Shown: one piece after another, positions 11,101-20,946 of the stretch
How positions within the stretch are numbered: position 1 is the stretch's first letter
Layout of the letters: every line of letters begins with the position of its first letter
DNA from: Magnetococcales bacterium
GTDB taxonomy: Bacteria > Pseudomonadota > Magnetococcia > Magnetococcales > JADGCL01
Direction of reading: 5' to 3'
Assembly: GCA_015229005.1 (NCBI GenBank)
Contig: JADGCL010000002.1
Coordinates: 22,668 to 86,667, forward strand
DNA length: 64,000 nucleotides
Program-made: the position numbers and the translations under genes
Notes under the pieces: generated by a model
Seen by the model: the letters and a program-made list of their open reading frames with translations, nothing else
Database searches by the model: none
Told to the model about the DNA's origin: nothing

Positions 11101-12443
11101 GACTCCATTTCGGCTCGACCACCAGGCCGCTCCTCCTCTCGGTCCGGAGCGGCGCCCTGATCTCGATGCCGGGCATGATGCATACCATCCACAACGTCGG
11201 CCTGAACGAGGAGATCGTCGCCGGGCTCGCCCACGCCACCGGTCGCCCCTTCTTCGCCTGGGACAACTATCGCCGCTTCATCCAGTCCTGGTCGATGACC
11301 CACGATGTCGACCGCCAGGTCTTCACCGCCCTGATGCGCGCCGCCAAACACAGTCACGGCGTCCGCAAGAAACACGAGTTGAGCCCATCGGCGATGGCCA
11401 ACCTGGCCAGGCAGTACCGGTGCGCCGCCCAGGGCCTCGGGGTCGAAATCCCCGACAACCCCTGGGAGCAGCTCACGGCGGCGATCCACCGGGTCCTCGC
11501 CTCCTGGGAGAGCGACAAGGCCGGGGAGTATCGACGCCTGATGGGCGTCTCCCACCGTTGGGGAACGGCGGTCGTCCTCCAACGGATGGTCTTCGGCAAC
11601 GTCCATGAGCAGGCGGGCAGCGGCGTCGTCTTCACCGCCCACCCGCATCGCAAGCTCGACCGGGTGGTCCTGTGGGGAGATTACACCATCGGCGACCAGG
11701 GAGAGGACATCGTCGGCGGCCTGGTCTCGACCCGGCCCATCTCCCTGGAACAGTGCCAGTATGACCGCCGCCCCCCGGCCTCCAGTCTGGAACGCTGCTT
11801 CCCGGAGATCTTCCAGGCCCTCCTCAAAGTCGCCGAGCAGCTCATCTACACCCAGGGGTGGAACCCGCAGGAGATGGAGTTCACCTTCGACGGCCCCTCG
11901 ACCGAAAACCTCTACATGCTGCAAACCCGGGACATGTCCTCGGCCTCCCGGCTCAACCCCCTGGCCGGCGTCTTCGTCGAGCGGCCGGAACTCGCCACCG
12001 CCCTCCTCGGCCAGGGGATCGGGGTCAGCGGCGGCGCCCTCTGTGGCCGGGTCGTCTTCTCCGCGGCGCACATCGAACGTTTTCGCCGCGAGGGGGAAAA
12101 GGTCCCCCTGATCCTGGTCCGCTACGATACCGTCCCCGACGACATCCGCGAGGTCGTCCTGGTGGACGGACTCCTCACCGCCCGCGGCGGACAAACCTCC
12201 CATGCCGCCATCGTCACCGCCCGCCTGGGGAAGACCTGCGTCGTGGGCTTCGAGGAGCTGACCCTCTGGGAGGGCGATGAGCGTTGCACCATGGGAGGGG
12301 TCACCATCCGCCCCGGGGAGATGATCGCCATCGATGGGCGGCGGGGACGAGTCTATCGCGGCGAGCAGCCGGTGACGCACGCGATCGTCGGGACCTCGGC
12401 TGCCGACCTGGCGGCGATGGATGAGGCAGATGATGGCGACTGA
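8160..12443 (+). CDS. Large PEP/pyruvate-binding (PPDK_N plus PEP-utilising His domain) protein with a long N-terminal extension
   Basis: 1427 aa (GTG start). [29 protein letters not shown] and [22 protein letters not shown] match PPDK/PEPS nucleotide-binding domains; [21 protein letters not shown] is the phosphohistidine domain. The first ~880 aa have no recognised family. No C-terminal PEP/pyruvate TIM barrel. Confidence 0.88.
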   Translation: MANGPESATEIDRNRPPDSDAVRANLDQTYVERVAIDPLHLVLTLPVADFFGLSRALEHLLLELNHPLRNWPLLLPELKGFLLQNSNRYLPHPRGPECFTLFFGFFLQALAESTRPQTRAEALVALTAALDRLAGLMDGNLATPYGAVWEDIFSRLAALPTEEQRLLAQSHFPLARIIRTLLEHTGDSAPIALAPMHSLLGVSCRTTYDHWLTQFDPGVFAEPAATAFERIRHDALRHDAQRLERLLAAPPSRANLFKLAALPSYLDIVRGYRQAVDQLGEPAGGEASPAAARFSESRKLRFMFHILEMESLDLIHEETLKKVNLSLVHLVELKQSFGRMEELFLSTFAFLKTNVVRYPHTALQCIEVLGTEVFRRESSILMEAFLDQVVRFGFQHARIQGVGADWQPRVNPAHLYNIRVWLNLIIQRPKWCSTLLSALILNIKLTGVLIRDTDLFQKEITALLNSEFAPVTNLVKQFCRLLPVYYNEIGAEGEIREVSTELDEIHRRADRLVHFLRKQCHVESTNLTVELARAALHFWRTGDKTPLAGVIAPPLWASLETGSDLFDRVHALTVRLFAALDLADETALLTVTPERIAATLAPWEDSDPGERRRLFLLCRLYHLLHAKYNLGAQGVREALAGVHDLNLTTREKLLDLLDQGVTGLPRLEALLDTLEELRAVIHSPERFEAREELYRKRHLTVDIPSVYGRYLERKFDALSLTFRLENLASVELEALVRRIPEEYISQAIFFRVAKYLKIFLRALALDGITSRKLTNLGKVLDRTLELNLFAFDQYRDIFQGFSQAVTDIVTTYFTSYHRDNLAIIVPEIPVEALTRRFAPLRTAELPASVERMSEALLRDLIGEAFGLQALDNFVARLQKALTRQEGRLAPEQLDRLMSYDPGKLFCPIHHPTDRTRNLIHLGAKGFNLVQMAEDGLPVPAGVIVTTEYFRCHDLVAQFPPARREFAAMLRHEVHGLERETGLHFGSTTRPLLLSVRSGALISMPGMMHTIHNVGLNEEIVAGLAHATGRPFFAWDNYRRFIQSWSMTHDVDRQVFTALMRAAKHSHGVRKKHELSPSAMANLARQYRCAAQGLGVEIPDNPWEQLTAAIHRVLASWESDKAGEYRRLMGVSHRWGTAVVLQRMVFGNVHEQAGSGVVFTAHPHRKLDRVVLWGDYTIGDQGEDIVGGLVSTRPISLEQCQYDRRPPASSLERCFPEIFQALLKVAEQLIYTQGWNPQEMEFTFDGPSTENLYMLQTRDMSSASRLNPLAGVFVERPELATALLGQGIGVSGGALCGRVVFSAAHIERFRREGEKVPLILVRYDTVPDDIREVVLVDGLLTARGGQTSHAAIVTARLGKTCVVGFEELTLWEGDERCTMGGVTIRPGEMIAIDGRRGRVYRGEQPVTHAIVGTSAADLAAMDEADDGD

Positions 12444-12634
12444 ATCGGCCCTGGGCCCGTGCCACCCCCGAAGGCCCCGGATGGACCGTTGTCAAGGCCA
12501 TCCCACGGACTATCATGGCCGTTCCCATGACTTTTCAGGACCGTTTTTCATTCGATATCGGTCAATCTGATCAAAATTTCCGGTTCTGTACTTCGGTGAA
12601 CGCCTACCATTCGATGAAGTGCAAGGGAGCGCCC

Positions 12635-13618
12635 ATGAAGATCCAACTGAACGGCGAGGCCTTCGAGTTGCCGGACGGGAGTACGGTCCACGAGCTCCTG
12701 GTCCGTCTGGAGTTCAACCCACAGCGGGTGGCAGTCGAACGAAATCTGGAAGTCGTCTCCCGACAGGGATACCATGAGGAACGGCTTCAGGAAGGAGACC
12801 GGATCGAGGTGGTTCATTTCATCGGCGGCGGGGAGGCAACCTTGACAGAAGATCCTTTGGTGATTGCCGGCAAGAGCTATCGAAGCCGGCTCCTGGTGGG
12901 AACAGGCAAATACAAGGACTTCGAGGAGACGGCACGGGCGATCGAGGCCTCGGGGGCGGAGATCGTCACGGTCGCGGTGCGGCGGGTCAACGTCAGCGAC
13001 CCGAAGGCGCCGATGTTGACCGATCACGTCGATCCGCGACGCTACACCTATCTGCCCAATACCGCCGGTTGCTTCAACGCCGACGAGGCGGTGCGCACCT
13101 TGCGCCTGGCGCGGGAAGCGGGTGGCTGGGATCTGGTCAAGCTCGAGGTTCTCTCCGATCCCAAATATCTCTGGCCGAACAATCCGGAGACCCTGAAGGC
13201 CGCCGAAATCCTGGTCCGGGAGGGGTTCAAGGTGATGGTCTACACCACCGACGACCCCTACCTGTGCAAGCGCTTCGAGGAGATGGGGTGCGTGGCGGTC
13301 ATGCCCCTGGCGGCGCCGATCGGCTCCGGGCTGGGAGTGCGCAACCCCTTCACCATCCGCATCATCATCGAGCAGGCCAAGGTCCCGGTGTTGGTCGATG
13401 CCGGGGTGGGATCGGCCTCGGACGCGGCCATCGCCATGGAGTTGGGGTGCGACGGCGTCCTCATGAACACGGCGATCGCCGGGGCGAAACATCCCATCCT
13501 GATGGCGAGCGCGATGAAAAAGGCGGTCGAGGCGGGTCGGGAGTCGTTCCTGGCGGGGCGGATCCCGAAAAAACTCTACGCCACCGCCTCAAGCCCCCTG
13601 GATGGGACATTTTTCTGA
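12635..13618 (+). CDS. thiSG: Sulfur carrier ThiS - thiazole synthase ThiG fusion
   Basis: [22 protein letters not shown]...[13 protein letters not shown] (ThiS) continues in frame into [27 protein letters not shown]...VKLEVL...[16 protein letters not shown]...[29 protein letters not shown] (ThiG). Confidence 0.93.
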   Translation: MKIQLNGEAFELPDGSTVHELLVRLEFNPQRVAVERNLEVVSRQGYHEERLQEGDRIEVVHFIGGGEATLTEDPLVIAGKSYRSRLLVGTGKYKDFEETARAIEASGAEIVTVAVRRVNVSDPKAPMLTDHVDPRRYTYLPNTAGCFNADEAVRTLRLAREAGGWDLVKLEVLSDPKYLWPNNPETLKAAEILVREGFKVMVYTTDDPYLCKRFEEMGCVAVMPLAAPIGSGLGVRNPFTIRIIIEQAKVPVLVDAGVGSASDAAIAMELGCDGVLMNTAIAGAKHPILMASAMKKAVEAGRESFLAGRIPKKLYATASSPLDGTFF

Positions 13619-13620
13619 GG

Positions 13621-14169
13621 ATGGGCAACACCGGGCAAAAACCCTCCTGGGATCTGCGCTGGCCCGACCCGGTGGCGATCAAGGTCGCGGGCGAGCGCCT
13701 GTTGCCGGAGGTGGAAAAATCAGGCAGGGAACTGAACTGGCGTCTGCCGGTGGTGGTGCAGATGGAGTTCCCCCCGGATTCGACCGCCCTGCCGCGGGGT
13801 TTGCTGGTCTCCCCATGGGGCGTGGAGCGGATCTACTGGGGGCGTCCCGGAAAGGGGACGCCGCCGGTGCGCTCGGCGCTGCCCCTGGAGCCCGATGAGG
13901 CGGGTCGCGTCGCCCGGGGACAGGGGGTGCTGTTGACCACCGAAACGGGCGAACGCCCGGTCGTGATCGCCTGGGAACCGGAAACAGGACACCACTTCGT
14001 GGAATCCCTGCTGAGTTCGGTGGTTTGCGTCCTCTCGGTCGAAGAGGCGATCCAACGGGCCCTGGGAGAGGCCGGACCACCGGCGCCGGCCAGGTCGATT
14101 TCGAGCCACCTGGAGCGTCCGGTGGGGCGCCGGGCGCTCTTCCAGCTCTTCCGAAGGAAATCCTCCTGA
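13621..14169 (+). CDS. Hypothetical protein
   Basis: 182-aa ORF starting 2 nt after the thiSG stop; collinear, no family recognised with confidence. Confidence 0.6.
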   Translation: MGNTGQKPSWDLRWPDPVAIKVAGERLLPEVEKSGRELNWRLPVVVQMEFPPDSTALPRGLLVSPWGVERIYWGRPGKGTPPVRSALPLEPDEAGRVARGQGVLLTTETGERPVVIAWEPETGHHFVESLLSSVVCVLSVEEAIQRALGEAGPPAPARSISSHLERPVGRRALFQLFRRKSS

Positions 14170-14302
14170 CCCGGAAGCCGTTCACAACCTCTTCTTCGCA
14201 TCAAGCAATGTTTTCGGCATGGTTTGCGCCAACGCAGGACGGCGAAAAGGCAGACGGCAGACCCGATGGGATCTGGTAAGCTTGGTGGGAAAGGAGATTG
14301 CC

Positions 14303-14608
14303 ATGAGTATTGCCGTAACGTTCGACACCCATGCCTACATCAAGCGCCTGAGAAGCGCCGGAGTCCCCGAATCTCAGGCCGAGGCCCAGGCAGAGACCCT
14401 GAACAGGGCCTTGGACGAAGCCATCAATGGCAAAATGGCCGAACTGGCCACCAAGGGAGACTTGTGGCAGCTTGAAACCAAGCTCGACTCCAAAATCGAC
14501 ACCAAGATCGCCGAAGCCAAAGCCGACCTCATCAAATGGATGTTCGGCGTGGCCGCCGGGCAGGCGATGTTCATCATCGCCATTCTCAAAATGTTCCCGT
14601 CCCGTTGA
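14303..14608 (+). CDS. Small coiled-coil protein with C-terminal TM helix (DUF1640/CCDC90-like), copy 1
   Basis: MSIAVTFDTHAYIKRLRSAGVPESQAEAQAETL...WMFGVAAGQAMFIIAILKMFPSR; AAAGGAGAT upstream of ATG; paralogue at 40741..41043. Confidence 0.8.
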   Translation: MSIAVTFDTHAYIKRLRSAGVPESQAEAQAETLNRALDEAINGKMAELATKGDLWQLETKLDSKIDTKIAEAKADLIKWMFGVAAGQAMFIIAILKMFPSR

Positions 14609-14705
14609 ACCCTGGCCGCTCGTGGGATGCAGGCAAGAGGGATTTTCCCACCGAAGCCGGGGCAACCAGAGGTGATACCGGGCCATCCCGCCCAACGGAA
14701 TGGCA

Positions 14706-16415
14706 TCACCGAAGCGCCAGCGGCGAAAGGTCGAGTACCCGGGAGATCTCGTCCAGGCTCGTCGATCCCTCGCGCACGCGACGGACGCCATCTTCGGCCA
14801 TCGTCCCGAGCCCCTTGCCGGCGGCAAGCTTGAGAAAGGCGCTCTTGGGGGCGCCGCCGGCGATCAGATCGTCGAATTCGTCGTCCATCTTCAGGACCTC
14901 CATGACCGTCATCCGCCCACGGAAACCCATGCCGAAGCACCGTTCGCAACCGATGGCCCGGTAGATCGTCGCTTTCTCGTTTGCACCGAAACCGAGGATA
15001 CGCCGCTCCAAATCGTCGGGAGGGTACCCCTTCTTGCAGTAGCGGCAGAGGCGACGCACCAACCGTTGGCCAAGAATGCCGATGATATTCCCCGCCAGAA
15101 CCCCCGGAGTGACGCCGATATCGAGGAGTCGCGGCAGGGCCCCGAGCGCCGAGTTGGTGTGCAGGGTCGACAACACCTGGTGGCCGGTCATGGCCGCCCG
15201 CAGCGCCATGTTGGCAGTATCCTCATCGCGGATCTCACCCACCAGGATGATATCGGGATCCTGACGCAGGATCGAGCGGATGCCATCGGCAAAACCCAGA
15301 TTGGCGGTTGGATTGACGGTCGTCTGCCGGACCATCTGCATCGGATACTCGACCGGATCCTCCAGAGTCATGATGTTGACCTGCTCGGTATTGAGATAAT
15401 TCAGCATCGCGTAGAGCGTGGTCGTCTTGCCGCTGCCGGTGGGGCCAGTGACCAGAATGATCCCCTCGGGCCGGGCCATCATCAGCTTGAGGTTGACAAG
15501 AGTCTCCTCCGCCAGCCCCAACCCTTCGAGAAGAAGCCCCCCCCGGCTGCGGTCGAGAATGCGCAGGACGATGTTTTCACCGTAGGTGGTCGGCTGCGAC
15601 GAGGCACGGAAGTCGATGGTGCTGTTGGCGAGCGAAAGGGAAAAACGACCATCCTGCGGCGCCCGCGTCTCGGCGATGTTCATCCCGGCCATCACCTTGA
15701 GACGAACGAGCAACCCCGAAAGAAAATCGCGGTGGAGGCTGCGCACCTCCAGCAGCACCCCATCGATCCGATAGCGAATGCGAACATAACCCGCTTCGGG
15801 CTCGATGTGGATGTCGGAAGCCTCCCGGCGGACCGCCTCGGCAAGTAGCGAGTCCACCAGCCGGACCATCGGATGGCTGAATTCACCCGTCTGGCTGGCA
15901 AGGCTCTCCAGATCCACCACCCCGGTTTCGATCTCCCGGAGAATGCCATCCAGGGAGAGTTCGACGGCGTAGTACTTGTCGATCGCCCGAGAGATCTCAC
16001 TCTCGCCAGCCAGAACCCCCTTGACCGTGACCCCGTGCTTCATCCGCGCCTGGACCTTGTCCAGGACCCCGACATCCAGGGTATTGGCCATGGCCACGGT
16101 GAAGGTCGAGGTGGCGGCCTCCCACTTGACCGGAAAGACCCGATAGCGGTCAACCAGGACCTTGGGGAAATCAGCAATCACCGCCGGGTCGATGCGGGTG
16201 CTGTCAAGAGAGATGCTCTCCTCCCCCAGTGCCGCCCCGAGGAGGTCACGCATCACCGGTTCGGGGACGAACCCCAGGGTGACAATGATCCGACCCAACT
16301 GGGCGCCGCTTTTTTTCTGCTCGGTCAGGGCAATGTGGAGCTGATCGTCGGAAATGAAACCGCCCTCGGTCAGCAGCTCACCGATCCGACGCCTGGGCTT
16401 GCCGGCAGGGACCAT
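14706..16415 (-). CDS. GspE/PulE-type (MshE-like) secretion/pilus assembly ATPase
   Basis: N-terminal MshEN-like GELLTEGGFISDDQLHIALTEQKKSGAQLGRI; Walker A TGPTGSGKTTTLYAMLN; LEDPVEYPM; GEIRDEDTANMALRAAMTGHQVLSTLHTNSA. Confidence 0.93.
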   Translation of the reverse strand: MVPAGKPRRRIGELLTEGGFISDDQLHIALTEQKKSGAQLGRIIVTLGFVPEPVMRDLLGAALGEESISLDSTRIDPAVIADFPKVLVDRYRVFPVKWEAATSTFTVAMANTLDVGVLDKVQARMKHGVTVKGVLAGESEISRAIDKYYAVELSLDGILREIETGVVDLESLASQTGEFSHPMVRLVDSLLAEAVRREASDIHIEPEAGYVRIRYRIDGVLLEVRSLHRDFLSGLLVRLKVMAGMNIAETRAPQDGRFSLSLANSTIDFRASSQPTTYGENIVLRILDRSRGGLLLEGLGLAEETLVNLKLMMARPEGIILVTGPTGSGKTTTLYAMLNYLNTEQVNIMTLEDPVEYPMQMVRQTTVNPTANLGFADGIRSILRQDPDIILVGEIRDEDTANMALRAAMTGHQVLSTLHTNSALGALPRLLDIGVTPGVLAGNIIGILGQRLVRRLCRYCKKGYPPDDLERRILGFGANEKATIYRAIGCERCFGMGFRGRMTVMEVLKMDDEFDDLIAGGAPKSAFLKLAAGKGLGTMAEDGVRRVREGSTSLDEISRVLDLSPLALR

Positions 16416-16417
16416 GA

Positions 16418-19159
16418 TCAGGGGATCCGACGCGACAGGACGGCGAGGCGGCGTACCACCGCCTTGTGATCGAAGACCGGGCCGGACTCGCCCCGAAGAT
16501 GACGCAGAGCCAGACGATAGTAGCGGATGGCCTCCCGGTTCTCCTCCAGATGGTCGAGACTCACAGCCAGATTATAGAGAATCTCAGGATTTTCCCGATC
16601 CAGGCGCAGGGCATCGGCAAAGCTCGCCCGGGCCTCCTCCCAGCGACCGCTGGCAACATGGATGTTGCCCAGCGCAAAGTGCAGATGGATCGCATCGGGA
16701 TGATCGGCAAGGAGCATCTTCAAACGATTCTCCTCGGTATCCGGATCACCGCCGCCATCGAGACCGAGGAGCGCCGCCTCGGCCACGGTATTATGGGGAT
16801 CGTCGCGGAGAATTCCCTGGTAAAGACGCCGGGCCCGGACAAGATCCCGTTGCCGGGCAGCCAGGGAGGCCATCCCGAGACGGGCCTCGATGTTGTCGGG
16901 TTCAGCCTCCAGGATGGTCCGAAAGTGACCCTCGGCCTCCCCCAATCGCCCTTCTCGAAAGGCCTCCGCTCCCTGATCCAGCCGTTCCCAGAGCGACTCC
17001 TGCCGACGACTCTCCCGCACCACCCGCAGACGATCGGCATCTCCCTCCCCGGCCCTCCGGCTCTCCGCAGCGGCAAGAGAAGCCGTCCCCCCGGACTGCG
17101 GTTCCGGGGCATCCTGGCCTCGGCCCGACACACCACTCCCGGGTGAGAGGCGAAAGGCCGAGGCCCGCTCCTCCCGCGGGGGCAATACACCGTCGGTCGA
17201 CCCCTTCCCAACGCCAGGGATCGGCGCCGGCTCAGGTGATGCCGGCCCTGTCGGCGGCGCAGGTGAAACAACGGCCACCGCAGTCGACTCCGGAGGGACG
17301 GCAACCGACCCCGCAGGGGGAGAAGCAGCCGGCGCCGCAGGGGGAGAAGCAGCAGGCGCCGCAGGGGGAGAAGCAGCCGGCGCCGCAGGGGGAGAAGCAG
17401 CAGGCGCCGCAGGGGGAGAAGCAGCCGGCGCCGCAGGGGGAGTGGCAGCAGGCGCCGCAGGAGAAGTGGCAGCAGGCGCCGCAGGGGGAGTGGCAGCCGG
17501 CGCCGCAGGGGGAGTGGCAGCCGGCGCCGCAGGGGGCGGAACCGGTTCCAATGCCGCCGCCTGCAGTGTCGTCCCGTCACCGCCTTCACCTCCGACCTCA
17601 CCCTGGGAGGGGGGAGCAAGGGCTTCCCGATCACCGGCAACCACCTGGGGCTCGCCACCCGAAGTGGCATCCGCCGCCGGGGAGGGCGAATCCGGGGAGG
17701 GTAGAGATCCCGTGGTCCCGCCGGACACCTCCCTGGCCCGGACCGGGAGGTGCGTCGGTTCGTCGCCACTCCTCCGGAGAGGCCCCGCCATCTCCCCACC
17801 GGATTCCAGGGATTCCAGAGCCCGGGTCAAAAACAGCCAGGCCCCGACCAGAACGACGACGGTCACCCCGGTACCGGCAAGAAGCCAGGTCAGAAGGTTC
17901 CTCTGGCCCCCTTCGCGGCGCTCGGCCTGCAGGAGACGCCGACCGTCGGCCGGAGCCGGACTTCGACCCCTCCCCTGCCCTGCCACCGGCACTCCCCGCA
18001 GCGGCGAAGCGCCCCTCTCCGCCCCGAGAGTGCTACTCCCCGACGTCCCAGCAATGGACTGGGGACCCGCAGGGGTCGTCGTTCGACCCACCTCAGTGCG
18101 CAGAAAGGAGTGGGCTCCCGGCTCAGTCGAGGCGGCGACCTCTGGCACCAGTGAGCGGGAAACAGCATCGCCCGGACTCTCACCGACCGCTCGACGATCA
18201 CCCTCACGGCCACTCTCTCGAAAAGGGGATCCCTCCCCCAGACCGGGAAGGCTCCCGGCGCCCGTCTCCTGAAAAGGGGAGCCCTCTTCCATATCGGATG
18301 GGCTCTCCGTGTCCCTCTTCTGAAAAGGGGATTCCTCCCACCTGCCGATGCCGGGAAGCACCTCGCCGGCGGGAAGTGACGGCAGTGACCGGGAAGGATC
18401 CACTGAGGCCGTCTGCTCCTGCTCCACCGCCTCGAAAGGGATCCTCTCGATCGCAACCACTCGGGAAGTTGCGGATGGAGCCTCGCCGCCATCGTCGGAT
18501 CCCGGAAAAAGCCGGGGGAGTGTGGGAGGAATCTCGATAAGCCCAATCCCGTCGGTCTCCGTGCCCATGGCCGAAAAGAGCGGATCGGTGCGCGCCGCAG
18601 GAGAGTCTGCCTCCGCAGCGCTCCCGGGAACGGACAGCCCGGCGCCAACAAAATCCGGTGGCATCCGCGCCGGCGGGTCGACCAAATCTCCTGCGAAATC
18701 GTTCAGGGTGAGATCGGGAGGGGGCTCCTCGTCATAACGCTCACCGGATGCCTCCCCATCCCCAATGATGGCCTCGGCGTGGGGGGAGGCGTCCGGACGA
18801 TGGGCAACCTCGGCAAGGGAAGATGGAGACCCGGCAAGGGAAGATGGAGACCCGGCAAGGGAAGAAGACTCGGCAAGTGAAGAAGACTCGGCAAGGGAGG
18901 GGAACTCGGGGGCAGAGGCGGGATCGGTAAGTGGAGGGGACCCGGCAAGAGAAAGCGGCTCCGGAACAGAAAGCAACCCGGCAGGGGAAGGGGGCTCGGT
19001 GAATGAAGGAGACTCGGCAAGGGAGGGCAACTCGACGCCCGGAGCAACCAACCCCGCAGGGCTCCCGTCGACAGGAGCCGGCTCACCCTGCCGGCGAGCC
19101 GCCTCCCGTTTGCGCCTGGCGCGATCCGCCACCCGCAAGGTTTCGATCAGGAGGCTCAT
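16418..19159 (-). CDS. TPR protein of the MSHA-type cluster (MshN-like position) with low-complexity linker
   Basis: MSLLIETLRVADRARRKREAARR start, TM (LLTWLLAGTGVTVVVLVGAWLFL), Pro/Ala repeats, C-terminal TPRs (GRLGEAEGHFRTILEAEPDNIEARLG...). Between mshL- and mshE-like genes. Confidence 0.8.
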   Translation of the reverse strand: MSLLIETLRVADRARRKREAARRQGEPAPVDGSPAGLVAPGVELPSLAESPSFTEPPSPAGLLSVPEPLSLAGSPPLTDPASAPEFPSLAESSSLAESSSLAGSPSSLAGSPSSLAEVAHRPDASPHAEAIIGDGEASGERYDEEPPPDLTLNDFAGDLVDPPARMPPDFVGAGLSVPGSAAEADSPAARTDPLFSAMGTETDGIGLIEIPPTLPRLFPGSDDGGEAPSATSRVVAIERIPFEAVEQEQTASVDPSRSLPSLPAGEVLPGIGRWEESPFQKRDTESPSDMEEGSPFQETGAGSLPGLGEGSPFRESGREGDRRAVGESPGDAVSRSLVPEVAASTEPGAHSFLRTEVGRTTTPAGPQSIAGTSGSSTLGAERGASPLRGVPVAGQGRGRSPAPADGRRLLQAERREGGQRNLLTWLLAGTGVTVVVLVGAWLFLTRALESLESGGEMAGPLRRSGDEPTHLPVRAREVSGGTTGSLPSPDSPSPAADATSGGEPQVVAGDREALAPPSQGEVGGEGGDGTTLQAAALEPVPPPAAPAATPPAAPAATPPAAPAATSPAAPAATPPAAPAASPPAAPAASPPAAPAASPPAAPAASPPAAPAASPPAGSVAVPPESTAVAVVSPAPPTGPASPEPAPIPGVGKGSTDGVLPPREERASAFRLSPGSGVSGRGQDAPEPQSGGTASLAAAESRRAGEGDADRLRVVRESRRQESLWERLDQGAEAFREGRLGEAEGHFRTILEAEPDNIEARLGMASLAARQRDLVRARRLYQGILRDDPHNTVAEAALLGLDGGGDPDTEENRLKMLLADHPDAIHLHFALGNIHVASGRWEEARASFADALRLDRENPEILYNLAVSLDHLEENREAIRYYRLALRHLRGESGPVFDHKAVVRRLAVLSRRIP
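17311..17537 (-). repeat. 24-bp minisatellite encoding (PPAAPAA[S/T])n, about 9 copies
   Basis: GCCGGCGCCGCAGGGGGAGAAGCA-type unit; translated PPAAPAAT/SPAAPAAT/PPAAPAAS tandem, in frame. Confidence 0.92.
18800..19035 (-). repeat. Degenerate Ser/Leu/Ala/Glu/Pro tandem repeat (SLAGSPSSLAE / SLAESSSLAES type)
   Basis: CCGGCAAGGGAAGATGGAGA and CGGCAAGGGAAGAAGACT units recur; protein ...SLAESSSLAESSSLAGSPSSLAGSPSSLAE. Confidence 0.8.
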
Positions 19160-20946
19160 GGATTCAGGGTCTCGACCTTGACACCCCCGCCGCGATCAGG
19201 GGCCTCCGTGGGGACGCTGCGGGAGTCGGCCTCCTCCCCGGGCCCGCGGCTTCCCAGCCAATCCCCGCGAATCTCCGCATTCACCCCATCGAAGAGCCGG
19301 CGATCCCCGGTCGAGGCCAGATCGACGGGCTCCCGAACGACCACCGGACGCAGAAAGATCACCAGCTCCGTCTTGCGCGCCTCGCGGGTGCGGTAACGAA
19401 AGAGGTCGCCGACGACAGGGAGCGTCGCCAGGTAGGGGACCGAATCGTTCCCCTGCACGAAACTGTTCTCCATCAGTCCCCCCAGAACGGCCACCAGACC
19501 GTTGGGAACCCGCAGCACCGAATCCATCTCCTGGACCCGGAGCACCGGAACCTGCACCGCACGGGGGTCGGTCACGGCGACCTTGTGCAGTTCCGGGTCC
19601 GGGTTCTCCTTCCACTCGGAGATCCGCTGTATGGTCGGGCGCAGGGTGAGGGTGACGACCTCCCGGTCGCTCACCTGGGGGGTCACATGCATGATGAACC
19701 CCTCGGGGACGGTACGGATCTGGAATTCGGTCATCGGGTCGCTGGTCTTGCGCCCGTCCCGATCGAACTGCGCCGGAGTGACGCTGGTCTGGAAATAGAC
19801 CTGATTGGTCGAGACCCGCAGAATCGCCGTCTGATTGTTGATGATCGTGATCTTGGGCGACGAAAGGACCCGGGTACTGCCGAACTTGGCAAGGAGGCGC
19901 AGCGTCAGCTTGAGGTCCGGCCCCCGGAGAATCCCGGTGACGCTGATGGGCGAATCATCGAACAGATTGGTATTGATCGACGGCAACGGCTCGTCGGAGA
20001 TGTCGGTCGAGCCCCGGATCTGGCTCCAGTCGACCCCGGCCTGGTACTTGTCGTCGAGGAGTACCTCCACCACGGTCGCCTCCAGGACCACCTGCCGCCG
20101 GGCGCTCTCCATGACCCGGTCGAGGAAGGCCTGGACCTCGGCGTGGCCACGGCTGTTGGCCATGACGTTGATGATCCCCGACGCCTTGTTGACGATGACC
20201 CGCTTGTCCTCACCGTCCGGGGGGACTCCGATGATCTCCTCGATGTTCTCGACCAGGCCTCCCCAGAAATTGACGTCGGAGGCGCTCTTCAGGTTGACGC
20301 CGGAGCTGTTGCTGCCGCTCGTGGTCGCGACCTGGGTGGAGACGGCGACGTCGGAGGTCATGCCACGGGCAGTGGCGACATAATCGACCCGATAGTTGCG
20401 ACGGTAGGGAAGGTCGGGGGTGATGATGATGTCATCGCCCTCCAGCCGATAGCGCAGACTCGCCTGGCCGGCGATACGGTCCAGGATCCTGGGCAGCGTC
20501 TGGTTCACCGCGTTCAGGGTGATGTTGCCCTCGATCCCGGGATAGACATCGATATTGAGCTCCGCGTCACGGGCAAGGGCAAAGAGGACCTCCCGGATAG
20601 GGACGTCGGTCACCGTCACGGTGTAGGTGGCCAACTGCGGCGTGGGACGTTTCCCCCGCACCAGGAAGGGAGCCATCGCCAGAGGCTCGGGGATCGGGGC
20701 ATCCTCCTCCACCCCGGGGGTGTCGCCAGAAGTATCGGACGAACCCTTCGCGGCGGATTCCGGGTTGGTGGCAACCTCCGCGCAGGAGGAGACCAAAAGG
20801 GCACAGAGGAGCGTCCATCCCGCCGACGGCCTTGACCTCCCTCTCCGCCCCCGCCGCATCGTCAGGAACTCCCAACCCGCGCCAGGCGACCGATGGAACT
20901 CCGGATCCAGGGCAGCGAGCGGATCATGGGACGCGATTGGCGCCAC
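19156..20946 (-). CDS. MshL/PilQ-type outer-membrane secretin
   Basis: Secretin N-domain (TVTVTDVPIREVLFALARDAELNIDVYPGIEGNITLNAVNQTLPRILDRI); C-terminal secretin (VLSSPKITIINNQTAILRVS, VPVLRVQEMDSVLRVPNGLVAVLGGLMENS, VPYLATLPVVGDLFRYR, ELVIFLRPVVV). Confidence 0.92.
   Translation of the reverse strand: MAPIASHDPLAALDPEFHRSPGAGWEFLTMRRGRRGRSRPSAGWTLLCALLVSSCAEVATNPESAAKGSSDTSGDTPGVEEDAPIPEPLAMAPFLVRGKRPTPQLATYTVTVTDVPIREVLFALARDAELNIDVYPGIEGNITLNAVNQTLPRILDRIAGQASLRYRLEGDDIIITPDLPYRRNYRVDYVATARGMTSDVAVSTQVATTSGSNSSGVNLKSASDVNFWGGLVENIEEIIGVPPDGEDKRVIVNKASGIINVMANSRGHAEVQAFLDRVMESARRQVVLEATVVEVLLDDKYQAGVDWSQIRGSTDISDEPLPSINTNLFDDSPISVTGILRGPDLKLTLRLLAKFGSTRVLSSPKITIINNQTAILRVSTNQVYFQTSVTPAQFDRDGRKTSDPMTEFQIRTVPEGFIMHVTPQVSDREVVTLTLRPTIQRISEWKENPDPELHKVAVTDPRAVQVPVLRVQEMDSVLRVPNGLVAVLGGLMENSFVQGNDSVPYLATLPVVGDLFRYRTREARKTELVIFLRPVVVREPVDLASTGDRRLFDGVNAEIRGDWLGSRGPGEEADSRSVPTEAPDRGGGVKVETLNP

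Noticed and set aside
8061-12380. 1439-aa minus-strand ORF opposite the PEP-utilising gene
   Set aside because: Asp/Glu/Gly/Val-rich low-information translation typical of antisense frames in GC-rich DNA; the plus strand encodes recognisable domains.
17311-17537. Possible CRISPR-like array
   Set aside because: Units are contiguous 24-bp coding repeats with no spacers.
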